From JBCBTJ01 sp039818665 (GTDB lineage Bacteria > Pseudomonadota > Alphaproteobacteria > Caulobacterales > Hyphomonadaceae): 32,801 nucleotides of DNA. Below, piece by piece: positions 7,082 through 15,377 of the stretch (position 1 is the stretch's first letter; each line of letters begins with the position of its first letter). The stretch covers positions 1 to 32,801 of the forward strand of contig JBCBTJ010000038.1 of the NCBI GenBank assembly GCA_039818665.1. Direction: 5' to 3'. The position numbers were made by a program, and so were the translations under genes. The notes beneath the pieces were generated by a model. That model had not been told where the DNA came from, ran no database searches, and saw only the letters and a program-made list of their open reading frames with translations.

Positions 7082-10000
7082 CTAAGTGGGGGAGGTTTCG
7101 AGCTCAGCGCGCAGGCGCTTGGATACGGCGCCGGGGGAGGCGAAGCGGCGGGCGAGCACGCTATAGGCGGCTGGCACGAGCAGCAGCGCCACCAGCGTGG
7201 CCGCCACCGCGCCGAACAGGATGACGACGCCGATCGCTTCGCGCGTTTCCGCTCCGGCGCCTGAGGACAGGATCAGCGGGACCGATCCGGCCGCCGTCGT
7301 CAGGCCCGTCATCAAAATCGGCCGCAGCCGGGCGAGGCTCGCCTCCCGCAGCGCGTCATCGAAGGCCCGGCCCTGGTCGCGCAGCTGATTGGCGAACTCG
7401 ACGATGAGAATGCCGTTCTTCGCCGCCAAGCCGATCAGCATGATCAGCCCGATCTGCGTGTAGATGTTGAAGGTGCCGCCCGTCACCCAAAGACCCACCA
7501 GGCCGCCGCCGATGGCGGCCGGCACCGTCAACATGATCACGATGGGATGGATATAGCTCTCAAACTGCGCCGCGAGCACCAGGAAGACGATCAGAAGGCC
7601 GATGGCGAACACGAACAAGATCGATCCGCCGGACGATCGGAAATCCAAGGATTGGCCTTTGAAATCGATCTGCGCGTCCTCGGGCAGCACGTCCCGGGCG
7701 ATGCGCTCCATCTCGGCCAGCGCGACGCCCAGCGGCACGCCTTCGGCGAGGCCCGCTTCCACGGTGATGGCGCGCATCCGGTTGTAGCGGTTGAGCTCCG
7801 GACTGTCGGCCACCGCGTTGATGCTGATCATGTTCGCGAGCGGCACCAGCGCCCCGCTACGCTCGGATCGGACATGGATGTTCGACACATCGCCCGGGGA
7901 GTTCTGCTCTGATCGGAGGCCTTCGAGGATGACGTCGTATTCTTCGCCGCGATCGGCGTAGGTCGTCACCCGTCTGGAGCCCAGCATGGTCTGCAGCGTC
8001 GCCCCGATCTCATCCACTGTGACGCCCAAATCTGCGGCCGCGTTATAGTCGATTTGGATCCGGTATTGGGGCTGGGTCTCTTTATAGTCCCAATCAATAT
8101 CGATCAGTCCGATGTCCGCGTCCTCGAGCGCGTTCACGAAGGTGTCGCGCCAATCGGCGAGTATGTCATAGGTCGGTCCGGCGATGACGAATTGCACCGG
8201 CTTGTCGTTTCCGCCGCTGAGGCCCTGGCGCATCACGGCGAAGGCGCGGATGCCAGGCAGGTCCGACAATTTGCCGTTCACTTCGCGCACGATCTCAGAG
8301 GCCGGGCGCCGTTCGCCCCAACCGGTGAGCGTCACGATCACGAAGGCTTGGTTGAAGGTCGCGCTGCCGAAGCCGGGCGCGCGCATCAAGAGGCGCTGAA
8401 ACTCGCCATCGTCGACATAGGGAAGGAGGCGGCGCTCAATCTCGTCGATATAGCGGGTCATATAGTCGAAGGAGGCGCCCTGCGGCCCGCGCACGGCGAT
8501 GAAGAAGGAGCCGCGATCCTCGCGCGGCGCGTATTCGCTCTGAATATTCTGCGTCAGCTGCCAGGAGCCCGCCGATATCCCCGCAAGCGCGACAAAGGCG
8601 ATGATCGGCGCGCGGATCAGCCCGTTCAAGACGAATGAATAGGCCTTGCGCACCTGTTCGAAGATGAAATCCACGGCCCGCGGCAGCCATGACAAGACGC
8701 CCCGCCGCTCGGATTTCGGCGTCAGAAGCTTCGAGGCGAGCATCGGCGTCAACGTGAGGGCGACGAAGCTCGAAAAGGCCACCGCCGCCGCCATGGTCAG
8801 GGCGAATTCGCTGAACAGCCGGCCGACATCGCCTTCCAGGAAGGTGATCGGCACGAAGACGGCGATAAGCACCAGCGTCGTCGCGACGACGGCGAAGCCG
8901 ACCTGCCTGGCGCCGAAATAGGACGCCGCCAGCGGCGTCTCGCCATGTTCGCCCATGCGCCGGTCGATGTTTTCCAGGACGACGATGGAGTCGTCCACGA
9001 CCAGGCCGATTGCGAGCACCAGCGCCAAAAGCGTCAACAGATTGATAGACAGGCCAAGCGCGGCGATCGCGATAAAGGCGGCGATGATCGACACGGGCAC
9101 CGTGATCGCCGGAATGATCGTGTAACGGACGTCGCCCAGAAACAAGAACATGACGAGCGTCACCAGCACCACCGCGATGGCCAGAGTCTTGTAGACCTCT
9201 TGGATGGAGGCTTCGATGAACACCGAACTGTCGAAGCTCTGAAAGATCCCGATGCCGTCGGGCAGAGTGCCGTTGAGTTGCGCGACAAGCTCGCGTGCGG
9301 CCGCGGCCACCTCGACCGTGTTGGCGGTCGACTGTTTGATCACCCCGAGCCCGACCATCGGCACGCCATTGCCGCGGAAGAGGTTGCGATCCTCCTCGGT
9401 GCCGCGCTGGACCCGCGCCACATCGCCCAGCCTGACCAAGAGCCCGTCGTCGCCCTCGGCGATAACCAAGTCCTCGAAATCGTCGGCGCTTAAAAAGCTG
9501 CGATCGATGCGGACGGTGTAGATGCGCTGATCGGACTCCAGGCTGCCGGCCGGCGATTCCAGATTCTCACGGCGCAGCGCCGATTCGACATCGGAGACGG
9601 TGAGGTTCCGCGCCGCCAAAGCCCGCCGATCGAGCCACACCCGCATCGCATAGTTCCGCGCGCCGCCGACGCGCACCCGCGCGACCCCGTCCAGGGCGGA
9701 GAACCGATCGACCAGGAACCGCTCGGCATAGTCCGACAGCTCCGGCGTCGTGAGCATGTCGCTCGCCAGGTTGAACCAGATGATGACATCGTCGTCGGCG
9801 TCGGCTTTTTCGATCTCCGGCGGCTCGGCTTCTTGCGGCAGCTGGTCGAGCACGCCCGACACGCGGTCGCGGATGTCGTTGGCCGCGGCGTCGATATCTC
9901 GATTGATGTCGAATTCGATGGAGATGCGCGAGCGCCCGTCGGCGGAGCTGGAGTCGATGAACCGAATGCCCTCCACGCCGGCGATGCGGTCTTCGATGAT

Positions 10001-10195
10001 CTGCGTGACCCGCGTCTCGATAATCGCGGCCGACGCGCCGGGATAGCGCGTGTCGATGGAGACCACCGGCGCGTCGATGTCGGGATATTCGCGCAGCGGG
10101 AGGCGTTCGAAGGCGAGCAGCCCGAACACGATCAGCAACAGCGCGATGACCGACGCGAAAACCGGGCGCTTGACGGAGAGGTCGGAGAGCAGCAT
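7082..10195 (-). CDS. RND efflux transporter permease (HAE1 type)
   Basis: A 1037-residue inner-membrane drug/proton antiporter of AcrB/MdtC type. It has the standard N-terminus (SVKRPVFASVIALLLIVFG), 12 predicted helices with two large periplasmic loops, and the proton-relay pair Asp401-Asp402 in GLVVDDSIVVLEN. The partner Lys926 lies in GLAAKNGILIVEF. Length and motifs are complete. It follows the adaptor gene by 6 bp. No outer-membrane factor gene is adjacent, so a TolC-type partner must be encoded elsewhere. The substrate cannot be read from the sequence; hydrophobic drugs, bile-salt-like compounds or solvents are typical. Confidence 0.95.
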   Translation of the reverse strand: MLLSDLSVKRPVFASVIALLLIVFGLLAFERLPLREYPDIDAPVVSIDTRYPGASAAIIETRVTQIIEDRIAGVEGIRFIDSSSADGRSRISIEFDINRDIDAAANDIRDRVSGVLDQLPQEAEPPEIEKADADDDVIIWFNLASDMLTTPELSDYAERFLVDRFSALDGVARVRVGGARNYAMRVWLDRRALAARNLTVSDVESALRRENLESPAGSLESDQRIYTVRIDRSFLSADDFEDLVIAEGDDGLLVRLGDVARVQRGTEEDRNLFRGNGVPMVGLGVIKQSTANTVEVAAAARELVAQLNGTLPDGIGIFQSFDSSVFIEASIQEVYKTLAIAVVLVTLVMFLFLGDVRYTIIPAITVPVSIIAAFIAIAALGLSINLLTLLALVLAIGLVVDDSIVVLENIDRRMGEHGETPLAASYFGARQVGFAVVATTLVLIAVFVPITFLEGDVGRLFSEFALTMAAAVAFSSFVALTLTPMLASKLLTPKSERRGVLSWLPRAVDFIFEQVRKAYSFVLNGLIRAPIIAFVALAGISAGSWQLTQNIQSEYAPREDRGSFFIAVRGPQGASFDYMTRYIDEIERRLLPYVDDGEFQRLLMRAPGFGSATFNQAFVIVTLTGWGERRPASEIVREVNGKLSDLPGIRAFAVMRQGLSGGNDKPVQFVIAGPTYDILADWRDTFVNALEDADIGLIDIDWDYKETQPQYRIQIDYNAAADLGVTVDEIGATLQTMLGSRRVTTYADRGEEYDVILEGLRSEQNSPGDVSNIHVRSERSGALVPLANMISINAVADSPELNRYNRMRAITVEAGLAEGVPLGVALAEMERIARDVLPEDAQIDFKGQSLDFRSSGGSILFVFAIGLLIVFLVLAAQFESYIHPIVIMLTVPAAIGGGLVGLWVTGGTFNIYTQIGLIMLIGLAAKNGILIVEFANQLRDQGRAFDDALREASLARLRPILMTGLTTAAGSVPLILSSGAGAETREAIGVVILFGAVAATLVALLLVPAAYSVLARRFASPGAVSKRLRAELETSPT

Positions 10196-10201
10196 CGCGC
10201 G

Positions 10202-11335
10202 CTAGGGCAGGGCCGACCCGCCCGGGCGCGGGGGCCTTTGCGCCACATCCGGCGGCGAGAGGCTCAGCGAGGCGGGATCGCCGATGCGGATCGGCGCGCC
10301 GTCGCGCGCCCGGATCCCGCCTTCAACGATGATCCGCTCGCCCAAGCCAAGGCCCGCGATGACCTCGACCTCGCCATTGCTGCGCTGTCCGACCTGGATT
10401 TCGCGCCGATTTGCGATGATCCGGCCCTCATTCTCTTGAACCACAAAGACGAAGCTCTGGGCGCCGGCCGGTTCGATCGCTTGCTCGGGGATCGCCAGTC
10501 CCATGCGCGGGGCCGCCTCGACCGTCACTTCCATGAACAAGCCCGCGCGCAGCCGGCCGTCGGGATTGGGCAGCTCGGCGCGGATCCGCACGGAATGGGT
10601 GGCGGGATCGATCGCATTGTCGATGCTGGCGACCACGCCTTCGAAAATCTCGCCGGGATAGGCGTTCGTGCGCGCCCGGATTGAAGCGCCCGGCGCGAGA
10701 TCGGCGAGGAAGCGCGCAGGCACGGCGAATTCCAGGCGCATGCGGCTGTCGTCAATCAGCGTCGCGACCACGTCGCCCGGGCGCACATAAGCGCCTTCGC
10801 TGACCCGCCGGAAACCCAAGACGCCGGCGAAAGGCGCGACGAGCAGGCGTTCGGCCTGCTGAACTTGTAGTGTGGTCAGTTCGGCGCGGGCGACCTCGAC
10901 ATTCCGCTTGGCCTCTTCGAACTGCGCGCCGGCCACGCCGCCATCGGCGACCAGCGGCCGCAGCCGTTCAACGAAATTTTGCGCTTCCCGCAGCGTGGCC
11001 TCAGCGCCCTCGACCCGGGCGCGCTGTTCGGCCTGGGCCAGCGACAACAGGGTCTGGCCCTTGGTCACGCGTTCGCCGTCTTCGAAATAGAGGCTGGTGA
11101 CCCGATCGGCGACATTGACCGTCAGCTCGACGCGCTCATTCGGCTGCAGCGTGCCCAAAGCTTCGATATAGGTGGCGAACCGAGCCTCATAGACAGGCTC
11201 GACATACACCATCGGAGGCTGACGGCCCTGCGCGGCGGAGGGAGACCATCCCGCGAAAAAAGCCGAAGCGACGAGCAGAAACGATGCGACCGCTCCGCGA
11301 ACGTCGAGGGTCCGATAATGCCGGGCGTTCGTCAT
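10202..11335 (-). CDS. RND efflux periplasmic adaptor (membrane fusion protein)
   Basis: A 377-residue HlyD/AcrA-family adaptor linking the permease to an outer-membrane channel. It has an N-terminal export signal (hydrophobic core about residues 14-30). A lipoyl/biotinyl half-motif lies around VTSLYFEDGERVTKGQTLL and the second half around LLVAPFAGVLGFRRVSEGAYVRPGD, flanking an alpha-hairpin. Beta-barrel and membrane-proximal domains follow. There is no lipobox Cys, so it is probably periplasmic rather than lipid-anchored. It is the first gene of the two-gene efflux operon. The 265-bp upstream region shared with the divergent dehydrogenase operon contains several inverted repeats, but no regulator gene is adjacent. 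Confidence 0.93.
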   Translation of the reverse strand: MTNARHYRTLDVRGAVASFLLVASAFFAGWSPSAAQGRQPPMVYVEPVYEARFATYIEALGTLQPNERVELTVNVADRVTSLYFEDGERVTKGQTLLSLAQAEQRARVEGAEATLREAQNFVERLRPLVADGGVAGAQFEEAKRNVEVARAELTTLQVQQAERLLVAPFAGVLGFRRVSEGAYVRPGDVVATLIDDSRMRLEFAVPARFLADLAPGASIRARTNAYPGEIFEGVVASIDNAIDPATHSVRIRAELPNPDGRLRAGLFMEVTVEAAPRMGLAIPEQAIEPAGAQSFVFVVQENEGRIIANRREIQVGQRSNGEVEVIAGLGLGERIIVEGGIRARDGAPIRIGDPASLSLSPPDVAQRPPRPGGSALP

Positions 11336-11425
11336 GCAGGTCTCGCTCTTGGGCGCGGTTCGTCAGTCGTTTATCTGCTTGTTGATCTGGCGGAGCGGCC
11401 CACGCGCCGTAGATCGTTCCGCGTT

Positions 11426-11461
11426 CATCGTAACATAGTATTCTAAGCATTGATTACGATG
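11426..11461. promoter_or_regulatory. 8-bp perfect inverted repeat upstream of the RND operon (candidate operator)
   Basis: CATCGTAA (11426-11433) and TTACGATG (11454-11461) are exact reverse complements 20 bp apart. They flank an AT-rich centre in an otherwise GC-rich region, about 90 bp before the adaptor start. Placement suits a TetR-, MarR- or LysR-type operator controlling efflux. Confidence 0.45.
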
Positions 11462-11463
11462 TT

Positions 11464-11503
11464 TGATCGGCGACGGATCACCAGCACGGCAGATCAGTTG
11501 ATC
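11464..11503. promoter_or_regulatory. Cluster of TGATC/GATCA half-sites
   Basis: TGATC (11464-11468) and GATCA (11476-11480) form a 5-bp dyad with a 7-bp spacer. GATCA-GT-TGATC (11492-11503) forms a near-continuous 12-bp palindrome. Four half-sites in 40 bp, in the divergent intergenic region, suggest cooperative regulator binding. Confidence 0.35.
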
Positions 11504-11529
11504 GTGACCGGCATTCTTGATGATCGCTT

Positions 11530-11559
11530 AGCCTCAATGGTGCGGGCCGGATTGAGGCT
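11530..11559 (+). promoter_or_regulatory. 9-bp perfect inverted repeat in the leader of the formaldehyde dehydrogenase operon
   Basis: AGCCTCAAT (11530-11538) and ATTGAGGCT (11551-11559) pair perfectly around a 12-nt loop, ending 41 bp before the ATG. It could be an operator or a leader RNA hairpin. Only two Ts follow the stem, so it does not look like a strong terminator. Confidence 0.5.
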
Positions 11560-11600
11560 TTATGATGGCCGCTTCAGCCGTCGGGTCGAGGAGATTAGAC

Positions 11601-12710
11601 ATGAAAACCCGCGCTGCGGTCGCGTTTGAAGCGAAGAAACCGCTCGAAATCGTCGAAGTGGATCTGGACGGGCCCAAAGACGGAGAAGTCCTCGTCGAGA
11701 TCATGGCCACGGGGATCTGCCACACCGACGCCTACACGCTGGACGGCTTCGACTCTGAGGGCATCTTCCCGTCCATCCTCGGCCATGAGGGCGCCGGGAT
11801 CATTCGCGAGGTCGGCCCCGGCGTGACCAGCGTCGCCGAGGGCGATCACGTCATCCCCCTCTACACGCCGGAATGCCGCCAGTGCAAAAGCTGCCTTTCG
11901 GGCAAGACCAATCTCTGCACGGCGATCCGCGGGACCCAGGGCCAAGGCGTGATGCCCGACGGCGCCAGCCGGTTCTCTTACAAGGGCGAGACAATCTACC
12001 ATTATATGGGCTGCTCGACCTTCTCGAACTTCACAGTCCTGCCGGAGATCGCCGTCGCGAAGATCCGCGAGGACGCGCCCTTCGACAAAGCCTGCTATAT
12101 TGGCTGCGGCGTCACCACGGGCGTCGGCGCAGTCACCAAGACGGCGAAAGTCGAGCCGGGCGACAATGTGGTCGTCTTCGGCCTCGGCGGCATCGGGCTG
12201 AACGTCATCCAAGGCGCGCGACTCGCCGGCGCCGGCATGATCGTCGGCGTCGACATCAATCCGGACAAGGAAGAATGGGGCCGCAAATTCGGCATGACCC
12301 ATTTCGTGAATCCGAAAACGATCAATGACGGGTTGGTCCAGCACCTCGTCGAGTTGACCGACGGCGGGGCGGATTACTCCTTCGACTGTACTGGCAACAC
12401 GGACGTCATGCGCGATGCCTTGGAATGCTGCCATCGCGGCTGGGGCACGTCCGTCATCATCGGCGTCGCCGAAGCCGGCAAGGAGATCTCGACCCGGCCC
12501 TTCCAGCTCGTCACTGGCCGCAACTGGCGCGGCACGGCCTTCGGCGGCGCCAAGGGCCGCACGGACGTGCCGAAAATCGTCGATTGGTACATGGACGGCA
12601 AAATCGAGATCGACCCGATGATCACCCATGTTCTCCAGCTCGATGAGATCAATCAGGCCTTCGACCTCATGCATAAGGGCGAGAGCATCCGCTCGGTCGT
12701 CGTCTACTAG
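11601..12710 (+). CDS. frmA: S-(hydroxymethyl)glutathione dehydrogenase / class III alcohol dehydrogenase
   Basis: It oxidises S-hydroxymethylglutathione, the spontaneous formaldehyde-glutathione adduct, with NAD, and can also reduce S-nitrosoglutathione. The 369 residues carry catalytic zinc ligands Cys40 (GICHTD) and His62-Glu63 (GHEGAG), structural zinc cysteines 92, 95, 98 and 106, and the class III substrate-binding region AIRGTQGQG. The NAD fold GLGGIGLNV and its acidic residue in VDINPDKEEWG are also present. I chose the ATG at 11601 because GAGGAG lies just upstream and the length matches the family; an ATG at 11562 would add 13 unsupported residues. It heads a probable operon with an acyl-CoA synthetase 14 bp downstream and an SDR. 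No S-formylglutathione hydrolase is adjacent. Confidence 0.95.
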   Translation: MKTRAAVAFEAKKPLEIVEVDLDGPKDGEVLVEIMATGICHTDAYTLDGFDSEGIFPSILGHEGAGIIREVGPGVTSVAEGDHVIPLYTPECRQCKSCLSGKTNLCTAIRGTQGQGVMPDGASRFSYKGETIYHYMGCSTFSNFTVLPEIAVAKIREDAPFDKACYIGCGVTTGVGAVTKTAKVEPGDNVVVFGLGGIGLNVIQGARLAGAGMIVGVDINPDKEEWGRKFGMTHFVNPKTINDGLVQHLVELTDGGADYSFDCTGNTDVMRDALECCHRGWGTSVIIGVAEAGKEISTRPFQLVTGRNWRGTAFGGAKGRTDVPKIVDWYMDGKIEIDPMITHVLQLDEINQAFDLMHKGESIRSVVVY

Positions 12711-12724
12711 GCCCTTCGCGCCCC

Positions 12725-14374
12725 ATGCCGTTCAGCCTCGCCTCCGTCCAAGACGCCGTCGCAGCCGCCGTACCGGATCGCCCGGCCCTCATCTTCCGTG
12801 ACCGCCGCTTCACCTACGCGCAACTGGTCGAGCGCACTTATCGCTTCGCCAACGTCCTCCTCGCCCATGGCGTCGATACCCCGACACCTCGGGCCCAGCT
12901 GCGGAATTGGGAGTCCGGCCAAGACCAGATCGCGCTCTATCTCCAGAACGGCAACGAATACATCGAGGCCCAATTCGGCGCGATCAAAGCCGGCGCGGCG
13001 CCCTTCAATGTGAACTACCGTTATGTCGAGGAGGAGCTGCGCTACCTGTTCGACGACGCCAAGGCCCAAGCGGTCGTCTACCACGCCCAATTCGCGCCCT
13101 TGCTCGCCAAAGTGCTCGCCGGCCGGGCGGCCATGAAGGTCTTGCTCCAAGTCGAGGACGGGTCCGGCGAACCGCTTCTCCCGGGCGCCCTGGACTACGA
13201 AGCCGCGCTGGCGGCCGCGTCGCCCCAGCGTCCCGATGCCGAATGGTCGGCCGACGACCTCTACATCCTCTACACTGGCGGCACGACGGGCATGCCGAAG
13301 GGCGTGCTTTGGCGCCAAGGCGATATTCTCGCGGCCGCGCTCGGCGGACGCCGCTCAGGCGGCGCGCTCCTGGAGAGCTTGGACGAATACGCGGACCGCG
13401 CCCGGGTGATCTCGCCAAACGTCTACCTGCCCACGCCGCCCTTCATGCACGGCACCGCCCAATGGATCGCCTACAGCGCTTGGAACAGCGGCCATACGAT
13501 CGTCATGCAGGATGTGGTCGACCGCTTCGATCCAGACGACATACTGAGCGTGATCGAACGTGAGCGGGTCAATATGCTCTGCCTCGTCGGCGACGCCTTC
13601 GGCCGGCCTTTCCTCTCGGCGCTCGAGGACTCGGGCGCCGACGTTTCAAGCCTCACCCACATCCTCAATGGCGGCGCGGCGATGCATCCGGCCACCAAGA
13701 CGGCGCTGTTCGACAAGCTGCCGAGCGTTCGGATCATCGACACGATCGGCTCGTCCGAGACCGGGCCGCAGGCGCGTCAAGTCGCCAAGGACGTCAGCGA
13801 CACCCGCGAGGCGCCCCGCGCCGTCGGCGGCAATTGCGTCCTCAGCGCGGACCGCACGCGCGTCGAGGCGCCCGGCCACAAAGAACTCGGCTGGTTCGCC
13901 AAGTCCGGCCATGTGCCGCTCGGCTATCTCGGCGACGAAGAAAAAACCAAAGCCTCGTTCCCCGTCGTCGACGGCGTCCGCTACGCCGCGCCGGGCGACC
14001 GCGTCCGCCTTCGCGAAGACGGCAGCATCGAGTTTCACGGCCGCGACTCTCAATCCATCAATTCGGGCGGCGAGAAAGTCTTCGTCGAAGAGGTCGAGCG
14101 CGCCGTCGGCGCCCACCCGGACGTCGTCGACACATTGGTCAGCTGGCGACCGAGCGAGCGCTGGGGCCAAGAAGTGGTCGCCATGGTCCAGCTCGCCCCC
14201 GGCGCCGCGCCGGACAATGCGGCCATCCTCGCCGCCGCCGCATCCCACATCGCCCGCTACAAGCTGCCCAAGGCGATCGTCTTCGTCGACAAGATCGGCC
14301 GCCAGGCCAACGGCAAGCCGGACTATCGCTGGGCCAAGACGATGGCGGACGCTTACGCAGACGGCGACAACTAA
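12725..14374 (+). CDS. Acyl-CoA synthetase (AMP-binding)
   Basis: A 549-residue member of the ANL superfamily that activates a carboxylic acid to its acyl-AMP and then the CoA thioester. The nucleotide loop YTGGTTGMPKG is at 183-193, the IDTIGSSETGPQ segment (A5) follows, the hinge region GRDSQSINSGGEKVFVEEVE is complete, and the catalytic Lys531 lies in NGKPDYRW. Length is normal for medium/long-chain or FadD3-like enzymes; the acid substrate cannot be read. It starts 14 bp after the formaldehyde dehydrogenase gene and precedes an SDR by 88 bp. This hints that the three act on a common acid or alcohol, perhaps in sterol, terpenoid or fatty-acid breakdown. Confidence 0.92.
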   Translation: MPFSLASVQDAVAAAVPDRPALIFRDRRFTYAQLVERTYRFANVLLAHGVDTPTPRAQLRNWESGQDQIALYLQNGNEYIEAQFGAIKAGAAPFNVNYRYVEEELRYLFDDAKAQAVVYHAQFAPLLAKVLAGRAAMKVLLQVEDGSGEPLLPGALDYEAALAAASPQRPDAEWSADDLYILYTGGTTGMPKGVLWRQGDILAAALGGRRSGGALLESLDEYADRARVISPNVYLPTPPFMHGTAQWIAYSAWNSGHTIVMQDVVDRFDPDDILSVIERERVNMLCLVGDAFGRPFLSALEDSGADVSSLTHILNGGAAMHPATKTALFDKLPSVRIIDTIGSSETGPQARQVAKDVSDTREAPRAVGGNCVLSADRTRVEAPGHKELGWFAKSGHVPLGYLGDEEKTKASFPVVDGVRYAAPGDRVRLREDGSIEFHGRDSQSINSGGEKVFVEEVERAVGAHPDVVDTLVSWRPSERWGQEVVAMVQLAPGAAPDNAAILAAAASHIARYKLPKAIVFVDKIGRQANGKPDYRWAKTMADAYADGDN

Positions 14375-14462
14375 CCGTCTCTTGCGCCCAATCTCGCGAT
14401 TCCGCTTTGCCGGATCGCCGGCCTGCGCTTCTATCCCTCTGAAACACATAGGGAAGACCAGC

Positions 14463-15272
14463 ATGGCGACGACGTTCGACGATCTCTTTTCCGTCAAAGG
14501 CAAGACGGCCCTCATCACGGGCGGCTCGCGCGGCATCGGCGAGATGATCGCCGCCGGCTTCCTCGCCAATGGCGCGAAAGTCTACATCTCCTCGCGCAAA
14601 GCCGATGTCTGCGACGAGACCGCCAAACGCCTCAGCGAGACCTATGGCGGCGAGTGCGTCTCCCTGCCGTCGGACATGTCGCAAATGGTCGGGATCCAGA
14701 GCCTCGCCGACCGTCTCGCCGAGCGCGAGGCCAAGCTCGACGTGCTCATCAACAACGCCGGCGCCGCCTGGGGCGCGCCGCTCGAAGAGTTCCCGGAGGC
14801 GGGCTGGGACAAGGTGATGGACGTCAATGTCAAAGGCGTCTTCTTCATGACCCAGAAGCTCGTCCCGCTGCTCCGCGCCGCGGCGAGCGCCGACAGCCCC
14901 GCCCGGGTGATCAATATCGGCTCCATCGACGGTCTGAAGACCGCCGCCTTCGACACTTTCTCCTACGGCGCGTCCAAAGCCGCCGTGCACCATCTGACAC
15001 GGTTCATGGCGGCGCATCTCACCAAAGAGAACATCCTCTTCAACGCCATCGCGCCCGGCCCGTTCCCGACCTGGATGCTCTCCACCGGCGTCGGCTTCGG
15101 CGGCGACACCGAGGGCGTCGACTGGGACGCGGTCGGCCGCGGCAATCCCAGCGGCCGCGTCGGGACGCCTGAAGACATCGCCGGCCTCGCCATCTTCCTC
15201 TGCTCTCGCGCCGGCCAATACGTCGTCGGCCAGACCATCGCCTGCGACGGCGGAGTCGTGGCGACGGCCTAG
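14463..15272 (+). CDS. SDR family oxidoreductase
   Basis: A 269-residue classical short-chain dehydrogenase. It has TGGSRGIGE for the cofactor pocket, NNAGA at the end of strand 4, a Ser in the INIGSIDG region, and the catalytic YGASK. It ends with the usual tetramer segment GQTIACDGG. A serine-arginine after the TGG motif and SSRKAD after strand 2 fit NADP preference. The start at 14463 has AGGGAAG about 10 nt upstream; the same frame is open much further upstream but that overlaps the acyl-CoA synthetase gene. Position after the acyl-CoA synthetase suggests a 3-oxoacyl or 3-hydroxyacyl-CoA type reaction. The exact substrate is unknown. Confidence 0.92.
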   Translation: MATTFDDLFSVKGKTALITGGSRGIGEMIAAGFLANGAKVYISSRKADVCDETAKRLSETYGGECVSLPSDMSQMVGIQSLADRLAEREAKLDVLINNAGAAWGAPLEEFPEAGWDKVMDVNVKGVFFMTQKLVPLLRAAASADSPARVINIGSIDGLKTAAFDTFSYGASKAAVHHLTRFMAAHLTKENILFNAIAPGPFPTWMLSTGVGFGGDTEGVDWDAVGRGNPSGRVGTPEDIAGLAIFLCSRAGQYVVGQTIACDGGVVATA

Positions 15273-15377
15273 GCCCCGAGCCGCACGACACCCGCCGAGA
15301 CGTGCGTTCACCTGGCGTGACTCTCCCTTGGCGCGAAATTTGCTCTGACGCCTGCAAAGCCAGCCGTGGCCGCCGTG

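Noticed and set aside
10870..11450. A small regulator gene for the efflux operon in the upstream region
   Set aside because: The open frames there overlap the adaptor gene or lack any DNA-binding motif. No TetR- or MarR-like sequence is present.
11595..12674. A 359-codon minus-strand open frame opposite the formaldehyde dehydrogenase
   Set aside because: It is a shadow of a complete dehydrogenase with all zinc ligands, and no motif is seen in the antisense protein.
13560..15272. A longer form of the SDR starting inside the acyl-CoA synthetase gene
   Set aside because: The upstream 300 codons are an out-of-frame shadow of the synthetase. The ATG at 14463 gives the normal SDR N-terminus and has a ribosome-binding site.
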